Origin: Microcella frigidaquae
Lineage (GTDB): Bacteria > Actinomycetota > Actinomycetes > Actinomycetales > Microbacteriaceae
Direction: 5' to 3'
NCBI RefSeq assembly: GCF_014200395.1
Contig: NZ_JACHBS010000001.1
Span: forward strand, 806,001 to 870,000
Length of the DNA: 64,000 nucleotides
Below are positions 52,645 to 60,846 of the stretch, piece after piece. How positions within the stretch are numbered: position 1 is the stretch's first letter; every line of letters starts with the position of its first letter. The position numbers and the translations under genes were made by a program. Below the pieces are notes generated by a model. It was not told where the DNA came from. It did not search any database and was given only the letters and a program-made list of their open reading frames with translations.

Positions 52645-53517
52645 CTAGGGCACCAGGCTCGCGGCGAAGACGTGCGGCGTGAAGCCCGTGAGGTCGCCGA
52701 TGCCCTCGCCCTGCCCGATGAGCTTGATCGGGATGCCCGTCTGCTGTTGAACGCGCAGCACGAAGCCGCCCTTCGCCGAGCCGTCGAGCTTCGTCACCAC
52801 GAGCCCGGTGACGCCGGCGCTCTCGAAGAACGCCTCGGCCTGCGCGACGCCGTTCTGCCCGGTCGTGCCGTCGAGCACGAGCAGGGTCTCGGCGATCGGC
52901 GCGAGCTTCTCGATGACACGGGTGACCTTGCCCAGCTCATCCATCAGGCCCGCCTTCGTCTGCAGGCGGCCGGCCGTGTCGATGATGGCGATGTCGATGT
53001 TGTTGTCGATCGCGAACTGCACGGTCTGGTAGGCGACGCTCGCCGGGTCCTGCCCGGCGTGCTGCGGCCGCACGACCTGCACGCCCGCGCGCTCGGCCCA
53101 CGTCGCGAGCTGGTCGACCGCCGCGGCCCGGAACGTGTCGGCCGCGCCGACGACGACCGTGCGGCCGTATCCGGTCAGGAACTTCGCGAACTTGCCGATC
53201 GTCGTCGTCTTGCCGACGCCGTTGACCCCGACGACCAGCACGACCGCGGGGCGGTTGCTCAGGGTGAGGGTCGGGTCGTGCGCGGCGAGCCGCTCCTCGA
53301 GGGCCTCGCGCAGCATCCGCTTGAGGTCGGCGGGGTCGGTGGTCTTGAACTGCGCGACCTTCGCGCGCAGCTCGTCGAGCAGCTCATCGGTGAGGTCGGG
53401 GCCGAAGTCGGCGCCCAGGAGTGCCGTCTCGAGGTCGTCCCAGGTGCCCTCGTCGATGGTCGGGCTCGTGAACAGCCCGCGCAGGGCGCCGCCCAGGGAC
53501 CATCCGCGCTCAGCCAT
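52645..53517 (-). CDS. ftsY: Signal recognition particle receptor FtsY
   Basis: A 290-residue SRP receptor GTPase lacking the long acidic A domain found in E. coli, as usual for Gram-positive species. The N domain (WSLGGALRGLFTSPTIDEGTWDDLETALLGADFG) is followed by the G domain: VVGVNGVGKTTTIGKFA, GAADTFRAAAVDQLATWAERAGV, IAIIDTAGRLQTKAGLMDEL, LVVTKLDGSAKGGFVLRV and LIGQGEGIGDLTGFTPHVFAASL. ATG 53517 is 6 nt after TAGGCT, so it is leaderless. Its -35 region coincides with one copy of the inverted repeat found at 53548-53610. Confidence 0.97.
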   Translation of the reverse strand: MAERGWSLGGALRGLFTSPTIDEGTWDDLETALLGADFGPDLTDELLDELRAKVAQFKTTDPADLKRMLREALEERLAAHDPTLTLSNRPAVVLVVGVNGVGKTTTIGKFAKFLTGYGRTVVVGAADTFRAAAVDQLATWAERAGVQVVRPQHAGQDPASVAYQTVQFAIDNNIDIAIIDTAGRLQTKAGLMDELGKVTRVIEKLAPIAETLLVLDGTTGQNGVAQAEAFFESAGVTGLVVTKLDGSAKGGFVLRVQQQTGIPIKLIGQGEGIGDLTGFTPHVFAASLVP

Positions 53518-53523
53518 GCACCC

Positions 53524-53529
53524 AGCCTA
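53524..53529 (-). promoter_or_regulatory. -10 box of ftsY (leaderless)
   Basis: TAGGCT, then 6 nt (GGGTGC), then the ATG at 53517. Confidence 0.5.
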
Positions 53530-53547
53530 CTTCGCCGGTTCGCTGTG

Positions 53548-53610
53548 CCAGATCTGGCGCTTGTGGGCGCTATCCCGGCGGGGATCCGCCCCGAGGCGGC
53601 AAATCTGGGG
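53548..53610 (+). repeat. Left copy of a roughly 60-bp repeat flanking the DUF559-type gene
   Basis: The first 29 nt, CCAGATCTGGCGCTTGTGGG through TATCCC, match the reverse complement of 54692-54721 with two substitutions and one inserted base. Similarity resumes at the other end (CCGAGGCGGCAAATCTG against CTCGAGTGGCCAATCTG). The two ends of each copy also resemble each other inverted, as in REP-type palindromes. Confidence 0.75.
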
Positions 53611-53632
53611 CCACCGCCCCGTTCCAGGAGCA

Positions 53633-54607
53633 TCAGGGCACAGCGATTGGCCGGATGCCCGCACCCCGTCGAGCGCGAGACTTCCAGCCGCGTGCCCGCA
53701 ACCGCCGAGCCACCGATTCGAGCACCCGGCGAGGATCTCCATAGAGATCGGCCTTGCTGCACCGCACGGCGCTCCAATCGGCATCGGCGTAGGCGTCAAA
53801 CCGGCGGAGGTCGCTCGCGAACACTCGGTCGTCCGTGCGATGGCCGTCGCCCTCGTACTCGACCAGAACGCGATACTCGGGCCAGCCGAGGTCGGGGTGG
53901 AGGTTACCGAGGGGCGTGCTAACACCGGGCGCGACCTCCGGCGCGGGAAGACCTGCTCGCGCGATGAGCAAGCGCAGATGCGTCTCAGGCCGCGAACGGA
54001 CACCGGCGCGCGACAGCAGGAGCGCTTCGGCGAGAGCCGCGGACCCTGCACGGCGGGAGCTTCGCGTCAGCATCCTCTCGGTCTCCATCACCGTGCCCCC
54101 CTCGTCCGCAAGGCGCGCCGCATCGACGAGCGCAACGAGGTCGGGAAGCGAGAGATGCGAGGCGGCCGTGAGCAGCACGGACCCGATCGTGCCGGTGCGG
54201 AGCGGCACGAGTTCTCCTGTCGACAGCGGGCACAGAATCTGTTCGACGACAGGCGGTTCGAGGTCGCGCTGGTGGCCGACGACTCCGAGAGATCGGGGTG
54301 GATGCACGCCTCGGGGAACGACGACGTGCAACGGGCCATCGGTCGCGGCCCGCGGCACGGGGAGGCCCCGCAGCGAAGCCGCGGTGATGCAGGAGAACCA
54401 CGCCGCGGGGTGCATGACCTGGGTGTAGGCCCACGCGCGGTCGACGACAGTCGAGGGACGGATCGTGAACGTCGCCACGCCGCGGAAAGGGTGGTGAACA
54501 TCCGCACGACGGAGACGATCCGGGCTGATGCCGAGAGCGCGGGCAGAAGCCGTCGAAAGCGATTCGCCGACCGCAGCGTCAGGGAGTGGGTGAGGAGTGC
54601 GAGGCAT
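53633..54607 (-). CDS. AbiEi-like/DUF559-type (restriction-endonuclease-like) protein
   Basis: A 324-residue protein of a type frequent in Microbacteriaceae and related actinobacteria. The N-terminal part (SLSTASARALGISPDRLRRADVHHPFRGV) resembles the AbiEi antitoxin-type winged helix. The C-terminal part (about 240-300) has HPDLGWPEYRVLVEYEGDGHRTDDRVFASDLRRFDAYADADW, the D...ExE/H pattern of DUF559 (Vsr-like) nuclease domains. ATG 54607 has AAGGG about 8 nt upstream and matches the family start; the frame is open to 54823 through DUF3039 and a repeat copy. It is flanked by inverted repeats on both sides, hinting at a mobile origin. Nuclease activity is not shown. Confidence 0.82.
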   Translation of the reverse strand: MPRTPHPLPDAAVGESLSTASARALGISPDRLRRADVHHPFRGVATFTIRPSTVVDRAWAYTQVMHPAAWFSCITAASLRGLPVPRAATDGPLHVVVPRGVHPPRSLGVVGHQRDLEPPVVEQILCPLSTGELVPLRTGTIGSVLLTAASHLSLPDLVALVDAARLADEGGTVMETERMLTRSSRRAGSAALAEALLLSRAGVRSRPETHLRLLIARAGLPAPEVAPGVSTPLGNLHPDLGWPEYRVLVEYEGDGHRTDDRVFASDLRRFDAYADADWSAVRCSKADLYGDPRRVLESVARRLRARGWKSRARRGAGIRPIAVP

Positions 54608-54661
54608 GCGCGACACCCTTGCGGTCAACGAGCCGCCCAGATGGGGCGGCCTGACAACTGT

Positions 54662-54721
54662 CAGATTGGCCACTCGAGCGGCGCACTGTGAGGGAATAGC
54701 ACCCACACGCGCCAGATCTGG
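54662..54721 (-). repeat. Right, inverted copy of the repeat flanking the DUF559-type gene
   Basis: Read on the reverse strand from 54721 it begins CCAGATCTGGCGCGTGTGGG and matches 53548-53576 (27 of about 30 positions), then ends with CCAATCTG. It lies between the DUF3039 stop (54730) and the DUF559-type gene start. Confidence 0.75.
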
Positions 54722-54729
54722 CCCTGAGC

Positions 54730-55014
54730 TCAGGCGTCGCGCAACCGCTCGTAGATCTTCTTGCAGTCGGGGCAGACCGGGAACTTCTCGGGGTCTCGGC
54801 CCGGAATCCACTTCTTGCCGCACAAGGCGCGCACGGGCTTGCCGGTCAGCGCCGACTCGATGATCTTGTCCTTCGGCACGTAGTGCGAGAAGCGCTCGTG
54901 GTCGCCGTCCTCCAGCTGCTCCTCGTTCAGGAGCTTCTCGAGCTCGCGGTCGAGCACGTCGACACCCGCACCGCCGTCCTGCCCGGGGCCGCCCGGTTCA
55001 TCGAGAGTCGCCAT
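54730..55014 (-). CDS. DUF3039 zinc-ribbon protein
   Basis: A 94-residue actinobacterial protein. FSHYVPKDKIIESALTGKPVRALCGKKWIPGRDPEKFPVCPDCKKIYERL is the DUF3039 core, with one cysteine in LCGKKW and two in CPDC, likely forming a zinc knuckle with His45. The N-terminal third is acidic and disordered. ATG 55014 is 6 nt after TAGACT, so it is leaderless. Its function is unknown to me. Confidence 0.93.
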   Translation of the reverse strand: MATLDEPGGPGQDGGAGVDVLDRELEKLLNEEQLEDGDHERFSHYVPKDKIIESALTGKPVRALCGKKWIPGRDPEKFPVCPDCKKIYERLRDA

Positions 55015-55020
55015 GCGCTC

Positions 55021-55026
55021 AGTCTA
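55021..55026 (-). promoter_or_regulatory. -10 box of the DUF3039 gene (leaderless)
   Basis: TAGACT, then 6 nt (GAGCGC), then the ATG at 55014. Confidence 0.5.
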
Positions 55027-55084
55027 CGGCGGCGACGGATGCCCGCACCGGGCCGCCCTCCCGGCACCCATCCCGACCTCCCAG

Positions 55085-56629
55085 CTACGAGCGCAGGGCG
55101 AGGTCGAGCAGCTCGGGCGCCCGGCGCCGGAAGGCCCGGCCGCCGGCGACGAGACCGAGCAGCAGCATCCCGATGCCGGTTGCGAAGCCCGCGATGCCGC
55201 TCACGGCGAACCACGCCGGGTCGGTGAAGCCCCATGCGGCGGTGATCAGCGCCGGAGCCATGAGCACCAGGGTGGCGAGAAGCGCGAGCGCCTGGGTCCA
55301 GCCGGCGCGGGCGCCGAGCGCGGGCGGCTGGTCGAAGGGTCCGGCGCCGGGCCGCGCGGTCGGGTATGCGCCGACGGCGGAGGTCACGCACGAGACGCCG
55401 AGGCCGGTGAGGAGAAGGCCGACCGTGACACCCAGGAGGGCGGGTAGCGCGCCCTCAACGCCCGACCAGAGCACGAAGAGCGGCGCGGGCGGTAGCAGCA
55501 GCAGACCGATCAGCAACGGTGGCACACAGCGGCCCCAGCGGTCGGCGATGCCCGGCACCGGGGCCGCGACGTGCACCCACAGAGCCGTGCCGTCGTAGGC
55601 GGCGTCGTTGTGCGGGAACCAGCCCAGGAAGAGGGCGAGCACCGGGAGAGGCAGCAGCCAGAGCGGCGGCAGGGGCGACCCCGCGACGCCGAGGGTGAGC
55701 ATCATGAGCACGGGCGCGAGCGGCAGGACGAGCAGCACCAGCCCGTAGCGCGGGTCACACAGCCAATAGAGAAGGCTGCGCACGGCGATCACCCCGGCCG
55801 GGCTGGCGGGAGCGACGTCGAACAGGCCGAGCCCGGTGGTGGACGACTCCTTCTGTGTGCGCTGCGGGGTCTCGAGCAGTCGGGCGACCACCCAGCCCCA
55901 GCCGAGGGACAGGACGACGAGCATGACCACGCCGCCGAGCAGGCGGACCAGCAGCTCTGCGAGCTCGCTGCCGGGCGCGGCCCACAGCAGGCCGATCGGC
56001 GTGCTCGCCAGCCCCGCCCCGACGGCGACGAGCGCCTCGGCGGACTCGGGGTCGCCGACGACGAGCACCGTGACGAGCGCGGCGGCGAGCGCCAGCACGA
56101 CCACGACGCGCGCCACGGCGGTGACCGCCCGGCGGGCCGCGGCCGACACCCCCAGCTGAGCGCCGACTGCGACGAGGTACTGCGAGGTCAGGATGATCGC
56201 GAGCGCCCCGAGAACACCCGCGACGATGGCGGCACCGCCGGCGGGGGTTCCCGCCCAGGCCAGCTCGAGCCCGATGCCGAGCACCACCGCGAGCACGCCG
56301 GGCAGCCCGACCGCGCCGGCTGCGGCGAGCGAGAGCGCGAGGCGACGGGGGTCGAGAGGGAATGCGGCGAAGCGCCGCGGCTCGAGCGCGGAGCCGAGAC
56401 CGGCGCTCAGCGGCGCGACGGCGATGCCGACCGAGAGCGCGCCGGCCACGATGACGATCGCCGCACGGTGCTCGGGAAGCCCGGGGTCGACCACGAGCGC
56501 GAGAGCGATGACCGCCGTGCCGATCCCGATGGCGAGCGCGAGCACCGGGAGCGCACGCGCCAGGTCGCGGCCGGGGCGCAGCGCCGAGCCGAGCAGCGCG
56601 AACTTCAGACGGAGAACGTGGTCAGCCAC
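55085..56629 (-). CDS. ABC exporter permease, large 12-helix type
   Basis: A 514-residue hydrophobic protein with about twelve transmembrane helices. It resembles actinobacterial ABC-2-like permeases that pair with a CcmA-type ATPase. Polar patches include LLETPQRTQKESSTTGLGLFDV and FPHNDAAYDGTALWVHVAAPVPG. GTG 56629 begins inside the last codons of the ATPase gene (25-bp overlap), so the two subunits are translationally coupled. The frame open to 56764 is the ATPase gene in another phase. The substrate is unknown. Confidence 0.85.
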   Translation of the reverse strand: MADHVLRLKFALLGSALRPGRDLARALPVLALAIGIGTAVIALALVVDPGLPEHRAAIVIVAGALSVGIAVAPLSAGLGSALEPRRFAAFPLDPRRLALSLAAAGAVGLPGVLAVVLGIGLELAWAGTPAGGAAIVAGVLGALAIILTSQYLVAVGAQLGVSAAARRAVTAVARVVVVLALAAALVTVLVVGDPESAEALVAVGAGLASTPIGLLWAAPGSELAELLVRLLGGVVMLVVLSLGWGWVVARLLETPQRTQKESSTTGLGLFDVAPASPAGVIAVRSLLYWLCDPRYGLVLLVLPLAPVLMMLTLGVAGSPLPPLWLLPLPVLALFLGWFPHNDAAYDGTALWVHVAAPVPGIADRWGRCVPPLLIGLLLLPPAPLFVLWSGVEGALPALLGVTVGLLLTGLGVSCVTSAVGAYPTARPGAGPFDQPPALGARAGWTQALALLATLVLMAPALITAAWGFTDPAWFAVSGIAGFATGIGMLLLGLVAGGRAFRRRAPELLDLALRS

Positions 56630-57522
56630 TCGAGACCCTCCACGGCGACGCGTCCGCCGGCCAGCTCGACGAAGCGCTCCTCCAGGCTGCGCCCGTCGCG
56701 CACCTCGTCGAGGGTTCCGGCGGCGAGGATGCCGCCGTCGACGATGACCGCGACCGCATCGCACACCCGCTCGACGAGGTCCATATTGTGGCTCGACAGC
56801 ACGACGGTTCCCCCCGCGGCGGCGTAGCGGTGCAGGAGGTCGACGGACTGCGCGGTCGAGACGGGATCGACGGACTCGAAAGGCTCGTCGAGCACCAGCA
56901 GCGCCGGTGAGTGGATGAGCGCCGCGGCGAGCGAGACCTTCTTCACCATGCCGACCGAGTAGTCGCGCACCGGGCGCTCGAGCGACCCGTCGAGCCCGAG
57001 GGCCTGTGCCAGGTCGTCGGCCCGCGCCCGCGCCGAGGCGCGGTCGAGGCCGTGCAGCACGGCGGTGTAGTAGAGAATCTGGGCTCCGGTCAGCCGGTCG
57101 AAGAGGCGCATCCGGTCAGGCAGCACGCCGATAAGACTCTTGGCCTTCTGCGGCTCGCCCCACACGTCGACGCCGCGCACGCGCACGGCACCGCTGTCGG
57201 GACGCAGCAACCCGGCCGCCATCGACAGCGTCGTGGTCTTGCCGGCGCCGTTCGGGCCGACGAAGCCGAACAGGCTGCCCTGCCGCACCGCGAGGCTCAC
57301 CCCGTCGACCGCGACCGCGCGGCCGAAGGCCTTGCGCAGCCCGTCGATCTCGAGCACGACGGGCGCGTCTGGCACGGGGACCGATGCCGCCTTCTCCGGG
57401 GCGGTCCGCTGCGCCGCCGCGGCCGGTTTGCGCAGCGGCGACCCCGATCGAGCGGGGCGACCGGATGCGGACGAGCGGGCGGGCTTGCCCGAGCGCTGGG
57501 GCGAGGCGGGCGAGGATTCCAC
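56605..57522 (-). CDS. ABC exporter ATP-binding protein (CcmA type)
   Basis: A 305-residue ATPase. Walker A is GPNGAGKTTTLSMAAG, the Q-loop region is IGVLPDRMRLFDRLTG, the signature YSVGMVKKVSLAAAL is a divergent form of LSGGQ, Walker B is LLVLDEPFESVDP and the H-loop is SSHNMDLVE. The first 45 or so residues are a Ser/Pro/Arg/Lys-rich stretch not usual in the family, so a start nearer VVLEIDGLRKAF is possible. It powers the permease encoded next to it. Confidence 0.9.
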   Translation of the reverse strand: MESSPASPQRSGKPARSSASGRPARSGSPLRKPAAAAQRTAPEKAASVPVPDAPVVLEIDGLRKAFGRAVAVDGVSLAVRQGSLFGFVGPNGAGKTTTLSMAAGLLRPDSGAVRVRGVDVWGEPQKAKSLIGVLPDRMRLFDRLTGAQILYYTAVLHGLDRASARARADDLAQALGLDGSLERPVRDYSVGMVKKVSLAAALIHSPALLVLDEPFESVDPVSTAQSVDLLHRYAAAGGTVVLSSHNMDLVERVCDAVAVIVDGGILAAGTLDEVRDGRSLEERFVELAGGRVAVEGLEWLTTFSV

Positions 57523-57631
57523 GCGTCCACGGTATCAACGGCCCGCATCCGCCCGTCGGCGGCCCGCGGAGCCGGGTCACGGTTCGGAAACGAATGGTGA
57601 ACAGAACGTGACCGGAGCACGACCTCCCGGC

Positions 57632-57637
57632 TAGCCT
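57632..57637 (+). promoter_or_regulatory. -10 box of the nucleotidyltransferase gene
   Basis: TAGCCT with a roughly 48-nt leader that contains GGTGTGTC and GACACATC as an inverted pair and CAGGAG before the ATG at 57692. Confidence 0.4.
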
Positions 57638-57691
57638 TGAGGAGCACAACGGTGTGTCCACCTTCTTTCCCCGACACATCAGGAGCCCCAC

Positions 57692-58384
57692 ATGACTACG
57701 CAGGTCGTCATCCTCGCCGCCGGCATGGGCAGTCGCCTCGGCCGCGAACTGCCGAAGCCGCTCACCGAGCTGAGCGACGGGCGCACCATCATGCAGCAGC
57801 AGCACGACAACATCGCCGCCGCGTTCGGCACGGACGTCGCCATCACCACCGTCGTCGGCTACAAGCTCGAGCACATCATCGACGCGTTCCCCGAGGTCGA
57901 GTACGTCTACAACGAGCAGTACGACCAGACCAACACCTCCAAGAGCCTGCTGCGCGCCCTCAAGGCGACCGGCAAGCACGGCGTGCTGTGGATGAACGGC
58001 GACGTCGTGTTCGACCCGCAGGTTCTCGTGCGCGTCGCGGGCCTCGTGCACGCCGACCGCTCGTTCGTGAGCGTCAACACCTCTGCGGTCAGCGACGAGG
58101 AGGTCAAGTACACGGTCGACGCCGAGGGGTACATCCACTCGCTGTCGAAGACGGTCGTCGGCGGCCTCGGCGAGGCCGTGGGCATCAACTACATCTCGAG
58201 CGCCGACAAGGCGGTCCTGATCCACCACCTGACGCGCTGCGGCGACCAGGACTACTTCGAGCGCGGCCTCGAGCTCGCGATCGAGCACGACGGCATCCGC
58301 GTCGAGCCGGTGGACATCAGCGACCTGTACGCGGTCGAGATCGACTTCGCCGAAGACCTCGAGCGCGCCAACCTGCACGTCTAG
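57692..58384 (+). CDS. Sugar/alcohol-phosphate nucleotidyltransferase (LicC/phosphocholine cytidylyltransferase-like)
   Basis: A 230-residue NTP-transferase fold protein. VVILAAGMGSRLGRELPKPL is the nucleotide-binding loop with Arg and Lys. TNTSKSLLRAL, VLWMNGDVVFDP and EIDFAEDLERA match the LicC-type subfamily. In this neighbourhood it may make a CDP-activated alcohol phosphate for the wall polymer, for example CDP-glycerol or CDP-choline, but the substrate is not determinable here. CAGGAG lies 7 nt before the ATG. The TagG-like permease gene follows after 81 bp with its own promoter. Confidence 0.87.
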   Translation: MTTQVVILAAGMGSRLGRELPKPLTELSDGRTIMQQQHDNIAAAFGTDVAITTVVGYKLEHIIDAFPEVEYVYNEQYDQTNTSKSLLRALKATGKHGVLWMNGDVVFDPQVLVRVAGLVHADRSFVSVNTSAVSDEEVKYTVDAEGYIHSLSKTVVGGLGEAVGINYISSADKAVLIHHLTRCGDQDYFERGLELAIEHDGIRVEPVDISDLYAVEIDFAEDLERANLHV

Positions 58385-58451
58385 CCTGCGCGCTGCGCGC
58401 GCATCCACCCGCACCGTCAGCCACTGACGGGCGAACGGGTGCACCGCGCGC

Positions 58452-58457
58452 TAGCGT
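58452..58457 (+). promoter_or_regulatory. -10 box of the TagG-like permease gene
   Basis: TAGCGT, then 8 nt, then GTG 58466; leaderless or nearly so. Confidence 0.4.
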
Positions 58458-58465
58458 TGAGCCTC

Positions 58466-59263
58466 GTGACCACCGCTCCGCCGCCGCGACCCCCGCGCAG
58501 CCCCGCGCAGGTCTACCGGCAGTCGCTGTGGCTGCTGACCGCGCGCGACCTCAAGGTCCGCTACGCCACCTCGTGGCTCGGCTACGTGTGGTCGGTGCTC
58601 GACCCGCTGGTCATGGCCATCATCTACTGGTTCATCTTCACCGAGATTGTCGGGCGTACCGTCGGGGAAGCTCCATACATCGTCTTCCTGCTCGCCGGAC
58701 TGCTGCCCTGGATGTGGTTCAACGGCGCGGTCGGCGACGCGACGCGGGCATTCATCAAGGACGCGAAGCTCGTGCGCTCGACGCGCATCCCCCGCACGGT
58801 CTGGGTGAACCGCATCGTGCTGTCGAAGGGGATCGAGTTCCTCGCCGCCATCCCCGTCATCGCGATCTTCGCGGTCATCTTCGGCGCCGAGCTCACGATC
58901 GGCGTGCTGTGGTTGCCGGTCGCGATCCTGCTGCAGGCCGTGCTGACGGTCGGGCTCGGCCTCATCATCGCGCCGCTCGTCGTGTTCTTCCGCGACCTCG
59001 AGCGGGCGGTGAAGCTCATCCTCCGCTTCCTGTTCTACGCCTCGCCGATCATCTACGGCCTCTCCGACCTCCCCGCCGGTCTCGACCTGTGGGCCTCGTT
59101 CAACCCGCTCGCCGGCATCATCTCGCTGTACCGCGCGGCATTCTTCCCCGACCAGTTGGATGCGCGCGCCGTGCTGATCGCAGCCGCCATGAGCCTCGTC
59201 ATCCTCGGCGTGGGCATCCTCGTCTTCCGCCGCATGGTGCGCGCCGTGCTGAAGGAGGTCTGA
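58466..59263 (+). CDS. Polysaccharide/teichoic acid ABC permease (TagG-like)
   Basis: A 265-residue ABC-2 type permease with six transmembrane helices. RQSLWLLTARDLKVRYATSWLGYVWSVLDPLVMAIIYWFIF and FFRDLERAVKLILRFLFYASPIIYGLSDLP are typical of the TagG/RfbA export family. GTG 58466 is chosen over GTG 58439 because TAGCGT stands 8 nt before it and the residues in between look non-coding. The stop overlaps the ATPase ATG by one base (TGATG). It exports a lipid-linked wall polymer. Confidence 0.93.
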   Translation: MTTAPPPRPPRSPAQVYRQSLWLLTARDLKVRYATSWLGYVWSVLDPLVMAIIYWFIFTEIVGRTVGEAPYIVFLLAGLLPWMWFNGAVGDATRAFIKDAKLVRSTRIPRTVWVNRIVLSKGIEFLAAIPVIAIFAVIFGAELTIGVLWLPVAILLQAVLTVGLGLIIAPLVVFFRDLERAVKLILRFLFYASPIIYGLSDLPAGLDLWASFNPLAGIISLYRAAFFPDQLDARAVLIAAAMSLVILGVGILVFRRMVRAVLKEV

Positions 59264-60042
59264 TGGGCGAGCAGCAGTCCGGCACCGTGGGCGCCGAGGT
59301 CGTGATCCGGGTGAGCGGAGCGGGCATCCGCTTTCGCCGCAATCGACGCGGTCGCCGCTCGTTCAAAGACCTGTTCGCCGGCCGCAACCGTCGGTCGCGG
59401 CCCGGCGAGTTCTGGGCGCTGCGCGGCGTCGACGTCGAGGTTCGTGCGGGTGAGGCCATCGGCGTGGTCGGGCGAAACGGTCAGGGCAAGTCGACGCTGC
59501 TGAAACTCGTCGCAGGCGTGATGCTGCCTGACGAGGGAACCGTCGAGGTGACGGGGGGCGTCGCGCCGCTCATCGAGATCACCGGCGGCTTCGTCGATGA
59601 CCTCACCGTGCGCGAGAACGTGTACCTGACCGCCGGGCTGCACGGCATGGCCAAGCACGAGATCGACGCCCGGTACGACGAGATCATCGACTTCGCCGAG
59701 CTGCGCGACTTCGTGGGCACCCCCTACAAGCACCTGTCGAGCGGCATGAAGGTGCGGCTGGCGTTCTCGGTCATCTCGCGGCTGGAGGAGCCGATCCTTC
59801 TCGTCGACGAGGTGCTCGCGGTCGGCGACAAGGCGTTCCGCGACAAGTGCTACGCGCGCATCGACGAGCTGCTGCGCGGCGGGCGCACCCTGTTCTTCGT
59901 CTCACACAACGAGCGCGACCTGAAGCGCTTCTGCACCCGCGGGCTCTACCTCGACGGCGGCGCGCTCGTGCTCGACGCCCCGATCCGCGACGTGCTCGCC
60001 GCGTACAACCGCGACCACGGCGGCACCGCTGTCGCGGAGTAG
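59263..60042 (+). CDS. Polysaccharide/teichoic acid ABC ATPase (TagH-like)
   Basis: A 259-residue ATPase of the polysaccharide exporter type. SGAGIRFRRNRRGRRSFKDLFAG, EFWALRGVDVEVRAGEAIGVVGRNGQGKSTLLKLVAGV (Walker A), the signature HLSSGMKVRLAFSVIS and Walker B PILLVDEVLAVGD are visible, plus FFVSHNERDLKRFC. No C-terminal carbohydrate-binding domain is present. AAGGAGG precedes the ATG at 59263. It works with the permease just upstream. Confidence 0.94.
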   Translation: MGEQQSGTVGAEVVIRVSGAGIRFRRNRRGRRSFKDLFAGRNRRSRPGEFWALRGVDVEVRAGEAIGVVGRNGQGKSTLLKLVAGVMLPDEGTVEVTGGVAPLIEITGGFVDDLTVRENVYLTAGLHGMAKHEIDARYDEIIDFAELRDFVGTPYKHLSSGMKVRLAFSVISRLEEPILLVDEVLAVGDKAFRDKCYARIDELLRGGRTLFFVSHNERDLKRFCTRGLYLDGGALVLDAPIRDVLAAYNRDHGGTAVAE

Positions 60043-60084
60043 CCCTCTCGTACACTGGGGGCGACGACCCCCGGGAGGCCGCCC

Positions 60085-60846
60085 ATGACTCTGGTTCCGA
60101 ACGAGCCCGACCCGCTGCTCGTCCGCGGCCTGCGGGCCGCGATGTCGGCACAGCGCCCGGCGGTGCTCGCCCACATCCGGTCGATCCGGCGGCAGTACCC
60201 GCACGCGACGCCCGACCAGGTGGTGCGGATCCTCGAACGGCGGTTCCTCACCAGCGTCACCCTGACGGGCGCGGGCAGCGGGGCGGCCACGCTCATCCCC
60301 GGTGTCGGCACGGTCGTCGGCCTCACCGTGATCGGCGTCGAGACCGTCGCGTTCTTCGAGATGACGGCGCTGTTCGCGCAGTCGGTCGCCGAGATCCACG
60401 GCATCGTCGTCGACGACGAGGAGCGCGCGCACAACCTCGTCATGGCGCTCATGCTCGGCGGCCCCGGCAAGGACCTCGTGCAGCAGTTCATCGGCCAGGC
60501 GACGGGCGTCGGGCCCGACCGCACCCAGTACTGGGGCGAGTCGATCACCGCGGGCATGCCCAAGGCGCTCGTCACGATGCTCAACAAGCGGCTGCGCGAC
60601 GAGCTCGTGAAGCGGCTCACCGTGCAGCAGGGCGGCAGCATGGCCGGCCGCCTCGTGCCCTTCGGCATCGGCGCGGTCATCGGCGGCGCGGGCAACCGCA
60701 TCATCGGCACCAAGGTGGTGCGCAGCGCGCAGGCAGCGTTCGGGCCCGCACCGAGCGCATGGCCGGCCGAGCTGGCGGCGCTCAGTCCCCGGTCGGCGCC
60801 TCGTCCTCGTCGTCCTCGTCGTCGAACGGATTCGACTCCGACGTGA
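60085..60846 (+). CDS. EcsC-like membrane-associated protein, unknown
   Basis: A 253-residue protein. Two glycine-rich hydrophobic segments (about 53-85, TLTGAGSGAATLIPGVGTVVGLTVIGVETVAFFEM; about 187-205, LVPFGIGAVIGGAGNRIIG) recall the EcsC family, a tentative match. The last 25 residues are very basic (RSAPRPRRPRRRTDSTPT), but these 65 bp are antisense to the acidic C-terminus of the facing gene (60782-60846). TACACT (60049-60054) and GGGAGG precede the ATG. Its place in a wall-polymer cluster suggests an envelope role only by context. Confidence 0.8.
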   Translation: MTLVPNEPDPLLVRGLRAAMSAQRPAVLAHIRSIRRQYPHATPDQVVRILERRFLTSVTLTGAGSGAATLIPGVGTVVGLTVIGVETVAFFEMTALFAQSVAEIHGIVVDDEERAHNLVMALMLGGPGKDLVQQFIGQATGVGPDRTQYWGESITAGMPKALVTMLNKRLRDELVKRLTVQQGGSMAGRLVPFGIGAVIGGAGNRIIGTKVVRSAQAAFGPAPSAWPAELAALSPRSAPRPRRPRRRTDSTPT

